Origin: Bordetella petrii
GTDB lineage: Bacteria; Pseudomonadota; Gammaproteobacteria; Burkholderiales; Burkholderiaceae_B
DNA: 64,000 nucleotides
Assembly (NCBI RefSeq): GCF_017356245.1
Contig: NZ_JAFMZZ010000004.1
Span: 813,163-877,162 of the forward strand
Direction of reading: 5' to 3'
Position numbers and translations under genes: made by a program. The notes under the pieces were generated by a model. It did not search any database, was not told the DNA's origin, and saw only the letters and a list, made by a program, of their open reading frames with translations. Below are positions 16,522-24,223 of this stretch, piece by piece (within the stretch, counting starts at the first letter, position 1; each line of letters starts with the position of its first letter).

Positions 16522-17448
16522 TCAGCGCAGCTTGGGGTTGAGCGCGTCGCGCAGCCAGTCGCCCAGCAGGTTCACCGACAGCACCAATGCGACCAGGGCA
16601 ACGCCCGGGAAAATCGAGATCCACCACATGCCCGAGAACAGGTAGCTGTTGCCGATGCGGATCAGCGTGCCCAGCGACGGCGCGGTGGGCGGCACGCCCA
16701 CGCCCAGGAACGACAGCGTGGCCTCGGTGATGATGGCGATGGCTAGGTGGATGGTGGCGATCACCAGCACCGGCCCCATGACGTTGGGCAGGATGTGCCG
16801 GCGCAGGATGGTCAGCGGGCCGATGCCGATCAGCCGGGCCGCCTGCACATATTCTTTGTTGCGCTCGACCATGGTCGAGCCGCGCACGGTGCGCGCGTAC
16901 TGCACCCACCCCGATATGCCGATGGCGAAGATCAGCACGTACAGCGCCAGCTCGTTGTGCATGTCGCGCGGCAAAATGCCGCGCGCCACGCCGTCGATCA
17001 GCAGCGCGATCAGGATGGCCGGAAACGACAGCTGCACGTCGGCGATGCGCATGATGATGCTGTCGACGCGGCCGCCCACGTAGCCGCTGACCAGGCCCAG
17101 CGACACGCCCAGCACCATCGAGAACAGCACCGAGGCGAACCCCACCAGCAGAGACACCCGCGAGCCGTACAAAATGGCCGACAGAATGTCGCGGCCCTGG
17201 TCGTCGGTGCCCAGCAGGAAATCGGCGTTGCCATCGGGGTTCCAGGCCGGCGGCGTGTTGGCGTCCATGATGTTCAGCGACGCCAGGTCGAACGGATTGT
17301 GCGGCGCGATGATGGGCGCGCACAGCGCGCCGACCAGAATGGCCAGGGTGACGATGGCCGAGATCACCGCGCTGGGCGAGGTCTTGAAGCTGTACCAGAG
17401 GTCGCTGTCGGCCGCGCGCGCGAACCAGGGAGCTATGCGGGCAGTCAT
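16522..17448 (-). CDS. dppC: Peptide ABC transporter permease (DppC type)
   Basis: The inner membrane permease subunit partnering DppB. It has 308 aa with about six helices. The N-terminal OppC/DppC leader region ends at IIAPHNPF, and LLGTDDQGRDILSAILYGSRVSL is the family signature. The EAA loop is EYVQAARLIGIGPLTILRRHILPN. I start at ATG 17448 (MTARIAPW); the longer frame to 17514 lies in dppB-proximal sequence and has no family match. It lies ten bases after dppB. Confidence 0.93.
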   Translation of the reverse strand: MTARIAPWFARAADSDLWYSFKTSPSAVISAIVTLAILVGALCAPIIAPHNPFDLASLNIMDANTPPAWNPDGNADFLLGTDDQGRDILSAILYGSRVSLLVGFASVLFSMVLGVSLGLVSGYVGGRVDSIIMRIADVQLSFPAILIALLIDGVARGILPRDMHNELALYVLIFAIGISGWVQYARTVRGSTMVERNKEYVQAARLIGIGPLTILRRHILPNVMGPVLVIATIHLAIAIITEATLSFLGVGVPPTAPSLGTLIRIGNSYLFSGMWWISIFPGVALVALVLSVNLLGDWLRDALNPKLR

Positions 17449-17458
17449 GGTGATTCCT

Positions 17459-18430
17459 TCATTTGCTCTGCACGCGCAGGCGCGGGTCGACCACCACATA
17501 CAGTATGTCGACAATAAGATTGATCACGACGAAGAAAAAGGCGATCAGCACCAGGTAGGCCGCCATGACCGGGATATCGACCGTGCCGATGGCCTGGATG
17601 AACAGCAGCCCCATGCCCGGCCACTGGAACACGGTTTCGGTAATGATGGCGAAAGCGATGATCGAGCCCAGCTGCAGGCCGGTAATGGTAATGACCGGCA
17701 CCATGGTGTTCTTGAGCGCATGGCGGAAATTGATCAGCCGTTCGGGCAGGCCGCGCGCGCGGGCGAATTTGATGAAATCCGAACGCAGAATTTCCAGCAT
17801 CTCGGCCCGCACCAGCCGCATGATCAGCGTCATCTGGAACAGCGCCAGCGTGATGGCCGGCAGGATCAGCGCCGCCAGGCCCGAGCGCGTCAGCAGGCCG
17901 GTGGTCCAGCCGCCGATCGAAATGACTTCGCCGCGGCCGAAGCTGGGCAGCCAGCGCAATTGCACGCTGAACACCAGGATCAGCAAAATGCCGATCAGGA
18001 AGGTGGGCAGCGAGATGCCGGCCAGCGACAGGGCCATGAAGGCGCGCGACAGCGCGCCATGGCGCCGCAGCGCCGTGTAGATGCCCATGGGAATGCCGAA
18101 CGCCAGCGCCATCAGGGCCGAGATGAATGACAGTTCCAGGGTGGCCGGCAGGCGTTGTTCGATCAGGTCGCTGACCGGCTGGCGCTGGCGGTATGAAATG
18201 CCGAAGTTGCCCTGCGCGGCGTCGCGCACGAAGCGCGCGTACTGCACCACGAACGGATCGTTCAGGCCCAGGCGCTCGCGCAGCTCGGCGCGCTGCGCTT
18301 CAGTGGTGTCCTGCCCCACCATGCTGACGATCGGGTCGCCCACATAGCGGAACATGGAAAACGCAATCAGCGCCACGGTCAGCATGACCAGCAACGACTG
18401 CAACAGGCGTCGCCCGATGAAAAAAAGCAT
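17459..18430 (-). CDS. dppB: Peptide ABC transporter permease (DppB type)
   Basis: First permease of the peptide transporter, 323 aa. MLFFIGRRLLQSLLVMLTVALIAFSMFRYVGDPI is the typical DppB/OppB first helix; RDAAQGNFGISYRQRQPV and the EAA loop SDFIKFARARGLPERLINFRHALKN follow. About six membrane helices are visible. A 208-base gap with repeats A and B separates it from dppA upstream. Downstream genes follow closely, so expression of dppBC-DF may be uncoupled from the receptor gene. Confidence 0.93.
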   Translation of the reverse strand: MLFFIGRRLLQSLLVMLTVALIAFSMFRYVGDPIVSMVGQDTTEAQRAELRERLGLNDPFVVQYARFVRDAAQGNFGISYRQRQPVSDLIEQRLPATLELSFISALMALAFGIPMGIYTALRRHGALSRAFMALSLAGISLPTFLIGILLILVFSVQLRWLPSFGRGEVISIGGWTTGLLTRSGLAALILPAITLALFQMTLIMRLVRAEMLEILRSDFIKFARARGLPERLINFRHALKNTMVPVITITGLQLGSIIAFAIITETVFQWPGMGLLFIQAIGTVDIPVMAAYLVLIAFFFVVINLIVDILYVVVDPRLRVQSK

Positions 18431-18481
18431 GAATCTGCGTCCTGTTGGAAGACTGGCACGGGGCGCCGGCGGGGCATTGCC

Positions 18482-18570
18482 AAGTGTCTGACTCCGCAGG
18501 TGTCAGACACCATACTATTGAAACAACCTCTGCCCACTTAGGTGTCCGACACCTTTGGAGTCAGACACCT
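18482..18570. repeat. Paired palindromic repeat A in the dppA-dppB gap
   Basis: Two palindromes (AAGTGTCTGACTCC..GGTGTCAGACACC at 18482-18511 and GGTGTCCGACACC..GGAGTCAGACACCT at 18541-18570) flank a 29-base spacer. The design matches the element at 13481-13574. Inside an operon such stems may slow exonucleases and set receptor-to-permease mRNA ratios. Confidence 0.8.
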
Positions 18571-18597
18571 GCAAGCGACCTACAAACGCCGGCGCCG

Positions 18598-18638
18598 CCC
18601 CGCTGAGGGAAGCGCGCGGCGCTTCGGGGGGGGGCACC
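18598..18638. repeat. Dispersed repeat B, second copy
   Basis: CCCCGCTGAGGGAAGCGCGC..GCGCTTCG and a run of nine G recur from 7067-7096. The block ends one base before the dppA stop codon, so it forms the start of the dppA 3' region on the minus strand. Confidence 0.65.
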
Positions 18639-20243
18639 TTATGGCATGACGACGTTGCGCAGGTCCAGCACGTCGTCCGCGCGCTGTACGACCTGCAGCT
18701 TGTCTTTGATGCCCCACGACATGGGCTGCTGGTGCAGCGGCAGGTAGCCGTAGTCTTTGCGCACGATATCGAAGGCTTCCTTGATCATGGCGTTGCGCTT
18801 GGCCTGGTCGGTTTCCACGCCGATCTTGTTGGTAAGCTCGTCGACCTTCGGGTTGCAGTAGCCGCCCAGGTTGAACTGGCCCGCCGCCGTCTTGCTGTCG
18901 CGGCACGCGGCCAGGTTCAGCAGCACGTTGTGCGCGTCGGTGGAGCTCGGCGTCCAGCCCAGCATGTACATGCTGGTCTGGTTGCCGGCCTGCAGCAGGA
19001 TCTTGCCGAAGTACTTCGACTTGGTCTGCGCCAGCAGGTTGATCTTGATGCCCACGCGCGCCAGCATACCGGCCACCGCCTGGCAGATTTTCTCGTCGTT
19101 GACGTAGCGGTCGTTCGGGCAGTCGAGCGTCACTTCGAAGCCGTCGGGGTAGCCGGCTTCGGCCATCAGCTTCTTGGCCTTGGCCGGATCGGGCTTGTAG
19201 GGCTTGCCGAACGAATCGTCGTAGCCGTTCACCGACGTGGCCACCAGCGACCCCAGCGGCTTGGCGGCGCCGCGCATGATCTTCTTGTTGATGGCCTCGA
19301 TGTCCACCGCCAGCACCACGGCCTCGCGCACCCGGGCGTCCTTGAACGGGTTCTTGCCCTTGATGTTCGAGAACAGCAGTTCGTCGCGGTGCTGATCCAT
19401 GCCGATGAAGATGGCGCGCGCCTCGGGCTCGGTCAGCGGCTTGACGCCGGGGGCGTCTTCCAGGCGCTGCCAGTCCTGCACCGGCACCGGCTGCACGATG
19501 TCCATTTCACCCGAGATCAGGGCCGCCACGCGCGTGGCTTCCTGGGTAATGGGCTGGAACACCACTTCGTCGATGTTGGTCTTGATGTTCTTGTCCCAGT
19601 AGCCGTCATAGCGCTTGAGCACGGTTTTCACGTCGGGCTGGCGTTCGACCAGCATGAACGGGCCGGTGCCGTTGGCGTGCAGGTTGGCGTAGTTGCCCTG
19701 GTTGTCGCCCTTGACGTTGGTGGCTTCGGTGGTCTTGTTCTTTTCAGACCACGATTTGCTCATGATGTACAGGAAGGTCCATTCGCGCGGCAGAATGGGG
19801 TTGGGCGTGGGCGTGGTGACTTCGATGGTGTAGTCGTCGATCTTCTTGATATCGGAAGCCTTGGCGCCGTAGCCCTTCATGTCCGAGCCGGGCGTCAGGC
19901 TGCGCTTCCACGAGAAGATCACGTCGTCGGCGGTAAAGGGCGAGCCGTCGTGGAACTTGACGCCCTTGCGCAGCTTGAACACCCATTTGGTGGGTTCGGT
20001 GTTTTCCCAGCTTTCGGCCAGCAGCGGCGTGAGCTTCATGTCGCCGTCGTAGCCGGCCAGGGTTTCGTAGATGTTGCCCTGGAAGCCCAGCGTGAACGTT
20101 TCGTTCAGGGCCATCGGGTCCATGGAGGTGGCGTCGCCCTGATAGGCCCAGTGCAGGGTCTTGGCATGCGCGGTGCCCGCCAGCATGGCGCCGCATACCG
20201 CGAGCGCCAGCGCCGATTTCTTGATGAATGGTGTGATACGCAT
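18639..20243 (-). CDS. dppA: Periplasmic dipeptide/oligopeptide-binding protein (DppA type)
   Basis: The solute receptor of the peptide ABC transporter, exported by a clear signal peptide (MRITPFIKKSALALAVCGAMLAGTAHA, cleavage before KTLHWAY). The mature part shows family 5 features: GDATSMDPMALNETFTLGFQGNIYETL, the conserved KWVFKLRKGVKFHDGSPFTADDVIFSW and a late DPAKAKKLMAEAGYPDGF. The 534-aa length is normal. ATG 20243 is preceded by AAGGG. A good promoter lies at 20496-20523, giving a 5' leader of about 245 bases. Peptide specificity is inferred from the operon; other SBP family 5 ligands such as nickel or glutathione cannot be excluded. Confidence 0.93.
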   Translation of the reverse strand: MRITPFIKKSALALAVCGAMLAGTAHAKTLHWAYQGDATSMDPMALNETFTLGFQGNIYETLAGYDGDMKLTPLLAESWENTEPTKWVFKLRKGVKFHDGSPFTADDVIFSWKRSLTPGSDMKGYGAKASDIKKIDDYTIEVTTPTPNPILPREWTFLYIMSKSWSEKNKTTEATNVKGDNQGNYANLHANGTGPFMLVERQPDVKTVLKRYDGYWDKNIKTNIDEVVFQPITQEATRVAALISGEMDIVQPVPVQDWQRLEDAPGVKPLTEPEARAIFIGMDQHRDELLFSNIKGKNPFKDARVREAVVLAVDIEAINKKIMRGAAKPLGSLVATSVNGYDDSFGKPYKPDPAKAKKLMAEAGYPDGFEVTLDCPNDRYVNDEKICQAVAGMLARVGIKINLLAQTKSKYFGKILLQAGNQTSMYMLGWTPSSTDAHNVLLNLAACRDSKTAAGQFNLGGYCNPKVDELTNKIGVETDQAKRNAMIKEAFDIVRKDYGYLPLHQQPMSWGIKDKLQVVQRADDVLDLRNVVMP

Positions 20244-20495
20244 AGCCCTTTTTGCTCCGTGTGGTGCGCGGGATCGCGCGACAGAAGTGACAGGGCCCCC
20301 GCCCCTATTCGGATCAGGCCGGGGGCACGGCGTACTGCTTACGACAATGCGAGGTCTTGCGGATGAAGGCGGGCGGCCGCGCGCGCAGACGCGGGCGTAG
20401 CGGTGGCGATCACTGCATAGGGCTTCGGATTCACGATAAACCTGACCTCGGTGATTCTTTTTGGCCCGGACTGACCGCGCCAATGTAGGACGAAT

Positions 20496-20523
20496 CTTAT
20501 AGAGGCATTGATTTAAGCGTCAA
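20496..20523 (-). promoter_or_regulatory. Likely sigma-70 promoter of dppA
   Basis: On the minus strand TTGACG (20518-20523), a 16-base spacer and TATAAG (20496-20501). It is the best -35/-10 pair in the gap. The start would fall near 20489, giving an untranslated leader of about 245 bases before ATG 20243. Confidence 0.65.
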
Positions 20524-20609
20524 TCGTTTTGACTTGGGGTTAGTACTTGGTTGCGGGGGGTGGAAAACGCTGCGGGTGCTGGCTTGTGGGGGGTGTTGGT
20601 TCTTCTGGC

Positions 20610-20763
20610 GTCGAGTCGCGGTGGCGGATGGGGGCCGGGCTTCACGGGGCCGGTCTGGCGCGTTCGCGCCAGACATCGCTGCGTCAACCTCGTCGCTGCG
20701 CTCCTTCGGTTTCCCTTGCTCGCCCCCGAGGCGCCCGGCCCCCATCCGCCACCACGACTCGAC
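20610..20763. repeat. MITE-like inverted repeat element
   Basis: Arms of 31 bases (20610-20640 and 20733-20763) are complementary with one mismatch and enclose 92 bases, which contain a smaller palindrome (TCTGGCGCG..CGCGCCAGA, 20654-20673). No ORF is convincing inside and I see no obvious target-site duplication. Confidence 0.7.
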
Positions 20764-20781
20764 TTGTGATGAATCAAGATT

Positions 20782-20810
20782 CCCGCATTGCCGGCACGGC
20801 GCGGGTTTTT
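20782..20810 (+). terminator. Intrinsic terminator on the plus strand with no plus-strand gene
   Basis: CCCGC (20782-20786) pairs with GCGGG (20801-20805), with an inner GCCG/CGGC stem, followed by five T. No plus-strand coding gene lies upstream in the gap, so it may end a small RNA or read-through from element 20610-20763. Confidence 0.55.
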
Positions 20811-20856
20811 GCATGAGTGGCCGCAACGGTGGGGAAGAGGAAGAGTGTGCGGGGTC

Positions 20857-20891
20857 GACAGTCCAAGCCGCCCTGCGCGGCTTGGACTGTC
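20857..20891. repeat. Perfect 15-bp hairpin after the GTPase gene
   Basis: GACAGTCCAAGCCGC and GCGGCTTGGACTGTC, with a five-base loop, are exact complements. It lies 87 bases beyond the stop of the DUF3482 gene. No T-run follows on either strand, so it may stabilise a 3' end instead of terminating. Confidence 0.6.
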
Positions 20892-20977
20892 ATTCGGTTG
20901 ATGATCGCGTGGCGAGGCGGTTTGATGATGGAAGGTGGTGCGGGATGTTCGAACGAACTTTCTGCGTGCGTGCCGGA

Positions 20978-22378
20978 TCAGGTTTCTTGCGGGGCTGGCT
21001 GGGGTGGGGTGTCGCTGGTGTCTTCGGCCAGCGTGAGGGCCAGCTCGGCCACCACGCGTTTGCGGCGTTCGTCGTCTTCGTGGCCTTTGCCCAGGGCCGA
21101 CCACTCGGGGCGGCTGCGGGCTTCTTTCAGGGGGTCGGGCAGGCGGCCGGATCGCCAGGCCTGGTCGGCCGGGCGATCCAGGCGCAGCGGGTCGCGGGCG
21201 GCGTGGCCGCGGCGTTCCAGGGCGTGGATCAGTTGGCGTTGGCGCAGGGCCAGCAGGCGCAGCACGGCGTCATCGACGGTGATCTCGCGGTAGCCGCGCA
21301 ATTTGCCCAGGATGCGGCCGCCGAAGCGTTCCACGCCTTGCCACAGCCCGCCGGCCGCCGCGCCGATCAGCATGCCGGTGCCCAGGCTCAGGCCGGCGCT
21401 GAACAGGTCGACGGCCGCGCCGGCCATGGCGCCGGCCGCCATGCCGGCGCCGAGCTGGATGCCCATGTCTTTCAGGGCCTGCGGGTGGAACAGGTCCATG
21501 CCCCAGCGTGTGCCTTGCAGCGGCAAATCGTCTTCGGCATAGTCGCTGCGGCGGAAGTTGTACAGCGCCAGCAGCGCGTCCACGCAGGCCTGTTCGCGAT
21601 GGCGGACCTGGTCGCGCAGCGTGGCGGCATGGGCCTGCAGGGCCGCGTCGTCGGCGGGGCTGGCCAGCCGCAGCGCGGCCACGTCCACCAGCAGGTCGGC
21701 CGCCAGCTGCCAGGCGGCGCGGCCGCGTTCCAGGCGCTGGCGCGCCAGTTCGTCCGACAGGCGGTTCAGGGTGACGGCATGGCGGTCCAGCAGCACGGCC
21801 AGCTTGGCGTACAGCTGGCGTTCGCCGTCCAGCGGCGGCGCCACGGTGTCGAATTCCAGCGCGGCATGCAGGCCCAGCCGGGCCATGGCGTCGCGCCATT
21901 CGTCGGCGCGGTGGGCGGGCGCATTGACGAAGTTCAGCACCGGCAGCAGCGGGCGGCCGCAGGCCGCCAGCAGGGCCAGTTCGTCGCGGTGCTTGCTCAG
22001 CACCGGGTCGCGGGCGTCGATGACATACAGCGCCGCGTCGCAATCGAGCATCTTGGCCAGCACGCGGGCTTCCTGTTCGTAGCGCCGGTGCGCTTCGGGC
22101 GAATCGAGGAAGCGGCGGATGCGCGCCGGCCCGTCGCGCCGCGCGCCGGGTTCGTCCAGGCGCTCCAGGTATTCGAGCAGCGCGATACTGTCTTCCATGC
22201 CGGGGGTATCGAACCATTCGAGCACCGGCCGGCCGTCCAGGCGCAGGCGCGCGCCCTCGACGTGGCGCGTGGTGCCGGGACTGTCGGCCACGTCGCCGAA
22301 CCCGCTGTCGCGCGTCAGGGTGCGCAGCAGAGAAGTCTTGCCGGTATTGGTGTGGCCTACTACGGCGATCTTCAGCAT
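20978..22378 (-). CDS. GTPase with DUF3482 domain
   Basis: A small-GTPase-like protein of 466 aa. The N-terminal G domain has P-loop GHTNTGKTSLLRTL (residues 8-21), G3 DTPGMED, and a degenerate G4 (VLNFVNAP in place of NKxD). The rest is a helical DUF3482 domain with a glycine/alanine-rich hydrophobic hairpin (IQLGAGMAAGAMAGAAVDLFSAGLSLG..LIGAAAGGLW) that may insert into membranes. It lies two bases downstream of the DUF2868 gene; this pair is recurrent in betaproteobacteria. A dynamin-like or envelope role is guesswork. No function has been established to my knowledge. Confidence 0.8.
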   Translation of the reverse strand: MLKIAVVGHTNTGKTSLLRTLTRDSGFGDVADSPGTTRHVEGARLRLDGRPVLEWFDTPGMEDSIALLEYLERLDEPGARRDGPARIRRFLDSPEAHRRYEQEARVLAKMLDCDAALYVIDARDPVLSKHRDELALLAACGRPLLPVLNFVNAPAHRADEWRDAMARLGLHAALEFDTVAPPLDGERQLYAKLAVLLDRHAVTLNRLSDELARQRLERGRAAWQLAADLLVDVAALRLASPADDAALQAHAATLRDQVRHREQACVDALLALYNFRRSDYAEDDLPLQGTRWGMDLFHPQALKDMGIQLGAGMAAGAMAGAAVDLFSAGLSLGTGMLIGAAAGGLWQGVERFGGRILGKLRGYREITVDDAVLRLLALRQRQLIHALERRGHAARDPLRLDRPADQAWRSGRLPDPLKEARSRPEWSALGKGHEDDERRKRVVAELALTLAEDTSDTPPQPAPQET

Positions 22379-22379
22379 G

Positions 22380-23813
22380 TCATCCCCCGCCGGATTCCAG
22401 CCAGCGCAGCGGCTGGTCGGCGTCGCGCAGGATGGCGTCGGGCGCCATGCCGGCGGCGGCCAGGCGATCGCGCCAGGCGTCCAGGCGGGCCGGCTCGCCG
22501 GCCGGCGCCGCGCCGAACGCCGACAGCCAGACGCGTGTCTGGCCGGCCTTGCCGGCCAGCGCGGCGATCAGTCCCAGTGTGCCGCGGTCGGGCGTCTGGC
22601 GCACGTCGCAGGCGATCAGCAGGCGCCGCGCGCCGGCCTGGGCCAAGGCATCCAGCAGCCGGTTGCGCTGCTCGCGGGAATCCAGGTTGCCGGCATCTTG
22701 TATACCCGCGGGCAGGCCGGCCGGCGGCCAATGTATGTCGGCGGGCAGCTCCAGCCCGGCCAGCACCGGCTGGTCGCCCAGGTCGGCCAGCCGGCCGGGG
22801 CCGACCTGCGGCTGGTGCAGCGGGTCGGCGGGACGGTCGATGCCGGTGGACTGCACGGGCGGCAGCAGGCGGTCGCGCAGCGCCGCATAGCCGGGCAGCG
22901 CGGCGTCGATGCGCAGCCGGCGCCGGGCGCGGCCGGCGCGCGCCAGGCAAAGCGCCCCGGCCAGCAGTCGCGGCAGCACGCCATACACGGTCACCACGCC
23001 GATCAGCCATACCGACCATTGGGCCTGGGCCGCGGCGGGCAGCGCCTGCAGGCCGTCGCTGGCGCGCACGATGGCGTCGGCCGGCGCGGCGAAGCCCAGC
23101 TGGGCCGGCAGCCAGCCCAGCGCGCGGGTCAGGGCGACGAAGGCATTGGGCTGCAGCAGCGTGGTGGCCCAGACAAAGCGGTAGCTGGCAGTGGACAGCA
23201 TCACCAGCAGCGTGGCCAGCGCCGCGGCCAGGCCCGCCAGCCACAGCGCGTGGCTGACGGCGCCGAACAGCCAGCGCAGCGCGCCGGCGCGCGCCAGCAG
23301 GTTCATCAGGGCCTGCGGCACCAGCGCCGCATCGGGGCCGCGCGCCAGCTTGCGGGTGGCCCACAGCCATAGCCGGCCCAGGCCGGTGGCCCCGCCCGGG
23401 CGCAGCAGGAATGAAGCCAGCCACAGCAGGAAGGTCAGCGCGTGCACGCCCAGCAGCGCGCCCACCGCCCACAGGACATTGACGGGCCGGGCGCCGTCGC
23501 CCAGCGCGCCCGCCGCCGAGGCGATGCCGGCGGCCACCGCGACCACCAGCAGGATGGCCAGGCTGAGCACGGCGCCCTGGCGCCAGCGCGCCACCAGGCT
23601 GTCCAGCCCCTCGCGGCGGCCCAGCAGGTGCGCGCGCAGCAGGATGCGGTCTTCCAGGGTGTCGGGCCCCAGGCGCGCCTGGCGCACGGCGTCGGCGTCT
23701 TCCAGCGGGCCCCAGTGCTCTTCGCGCAGGCGGATGGTCTCGGCCAGCCAGTGCGCCTGCCAGGCCCCGGTCGGCTCGGGCGCCGGCATGGCGCCGGGGG
23801 CGGGGGTGGCCAT
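22380..23813 (-). CDS. DUF2868 membrane protein
   Basis: Integral membrane protein of 477 aa, function unknown. LAETIRLREEHWGPLEDADAVRQARL and ARLGPDTLEDRILLRAHLLGRREGL open the DUF2868 family region. Four or more hydrophobic segments follow (AILLVVAVAAGIASAAGALG, VGALLGVHALTFLLWLASFL, WLAGLAAALATLLVMLS, VWLIGVVTVYGVLPRLLAGAL). The C-terminal third (RLLIACDVRQTPDRGTLGLIAALAG) is soluble and resembles a Rossmann-like fold. Tight linkage to the DUF3482 GTPase (one-base gap) and to the DUF1232 gene (adjacent stop and start) suggests a three-gene unit in which the two proteins act together. Confidence 0.78.
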   Translation of the reverse strand: MATPAPGAMPAPEPTGAWQAHWLAETIRLREEHWGPLEDADAVRQARLGPDTLEDRILLRAHLLGRREGLDSLVARWRQGAVLSLAILLVVAVAAGIASAAGALGDGARPVNVLWAVGALLGVHALTFLLWLASFLLRPGGATGLGRLWLWATRKLARGPDAALVPQALMNLLARAGALRWLFGAVSHALWLAGLAAALATLLVMLSTASYRFVWATTLLQPNAFVALTRALGWLPAQLGFAAPADAIVRASDGLQALPAAAQAQWSVWLIGVVTVYGVLPRLLAGALCLARAGRARRRLRIDAALPGYAALRDRLLPPVQSTGIDRPADPLHQPQVGPGRLADLGDQPVLAGLELPADIHWPPAGLPAGIQDAGNLDSREQRNRLLDALAQAGARRLLIACDVRQTPDRGTLGLIAALAGKAGQTRVWLSAFGAAPAGEPARLDAWRDRLAAAGMAPDAILRDADQPLRWLESGGG

Positions 23814-24221
23814 TCAGCCAGCGCGGCGCGGCGTGGTGGAAGCGGAGGCGCCGAACCAGTCGTGCAGCTTGTTGCTGGCCTGGTGCTTGACGTCGTCGTT
23901 GATGTAGAACGCCACGGTGGCCAGCGCGGCCGTCATGACGCCCAGGTCGTCGGTATAGCCGACCAGCGGCGCCAGGTCGGGGATGGCGTCCAGCGGCAGC
24001 ACAAAGTAGCCCAGCGCGCCGTAGATGACCCGGCGCGCCCATTTGGGCGTGCCAGGATTCTGCACCGCGTAGTACAGCCACAGGGCTTTTTCCAGGGCCT
24101 GCTTGCCCACCGCCGACGCGTGGCGCGTCGCCTTGCGCCAGAAGCGCTGGTCGGAATAGGCCTTTTCGTAGGTCGGATTGGCGATTGGCATGGTGGGTCG
24201 GGCGCCGTGCCCGGTCTGCAT
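23814..24221 (-). CDS. DUF1232 (YkvA-type) protein
   Basis: A small protein of about 135 aa with the DUF1232 motif YGALGYFVLPLDAIPDLAPLVGYTDDLGVMTAAL, which forms one short hydrophobic helix followed by an aspartate-rich segment. Function of the family is unknown. The start is uncertain: ATG 24221 (MQTGHGARP), a TTG at 24227, or ATG 24191 (MPIANPTYEKAY), which begins the conserved part. No strong ribosome site separates them. It is the first gene of the DUF1232-DUF2868-DUF3482 run and begins just after the AraC regulator's stop. Confidence 0.8.
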   Translation of the reverse strand: MQTGHGARPTMPIANPTYEKAYSDQRFWRKATRHASAVGKQALEKALWLYYAVQNPGTPKWARRVIYGALGYFVLPLDAIPDLAPLVGYTDDLGVMTAALATVAFYINDDVKHQASNKLHDWFGASASTTPRRAG

Positions 24222-24223
24222 GG

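Noticed and set aside
13583..17323. A 1246-codon open frame on the minus strand that would fuse transporter sequence to the amidohydrolase
   Set aside because: The first 845 codons lie out of frame over the ABC ATPase and permease genes, whose own frames give clear domains; the N-terminal part is arginine/proline/glycine-rich GC noise.
18626..18634. Run of nine G, a possible phase-variation tract
   Set aside because: It lies in repeat B just after the dppA stop codon, not in a promoter or a coding start, so a switching role is unlikely.
20534..23257. 907-codon plus-strand ORF over the DUF3482 and DUF2868 genes
   Set aside because: Antisense shadow that also runs through the inverted repeat and hairpins; composition is repetitive Arg/Ala/Gly/Gln.
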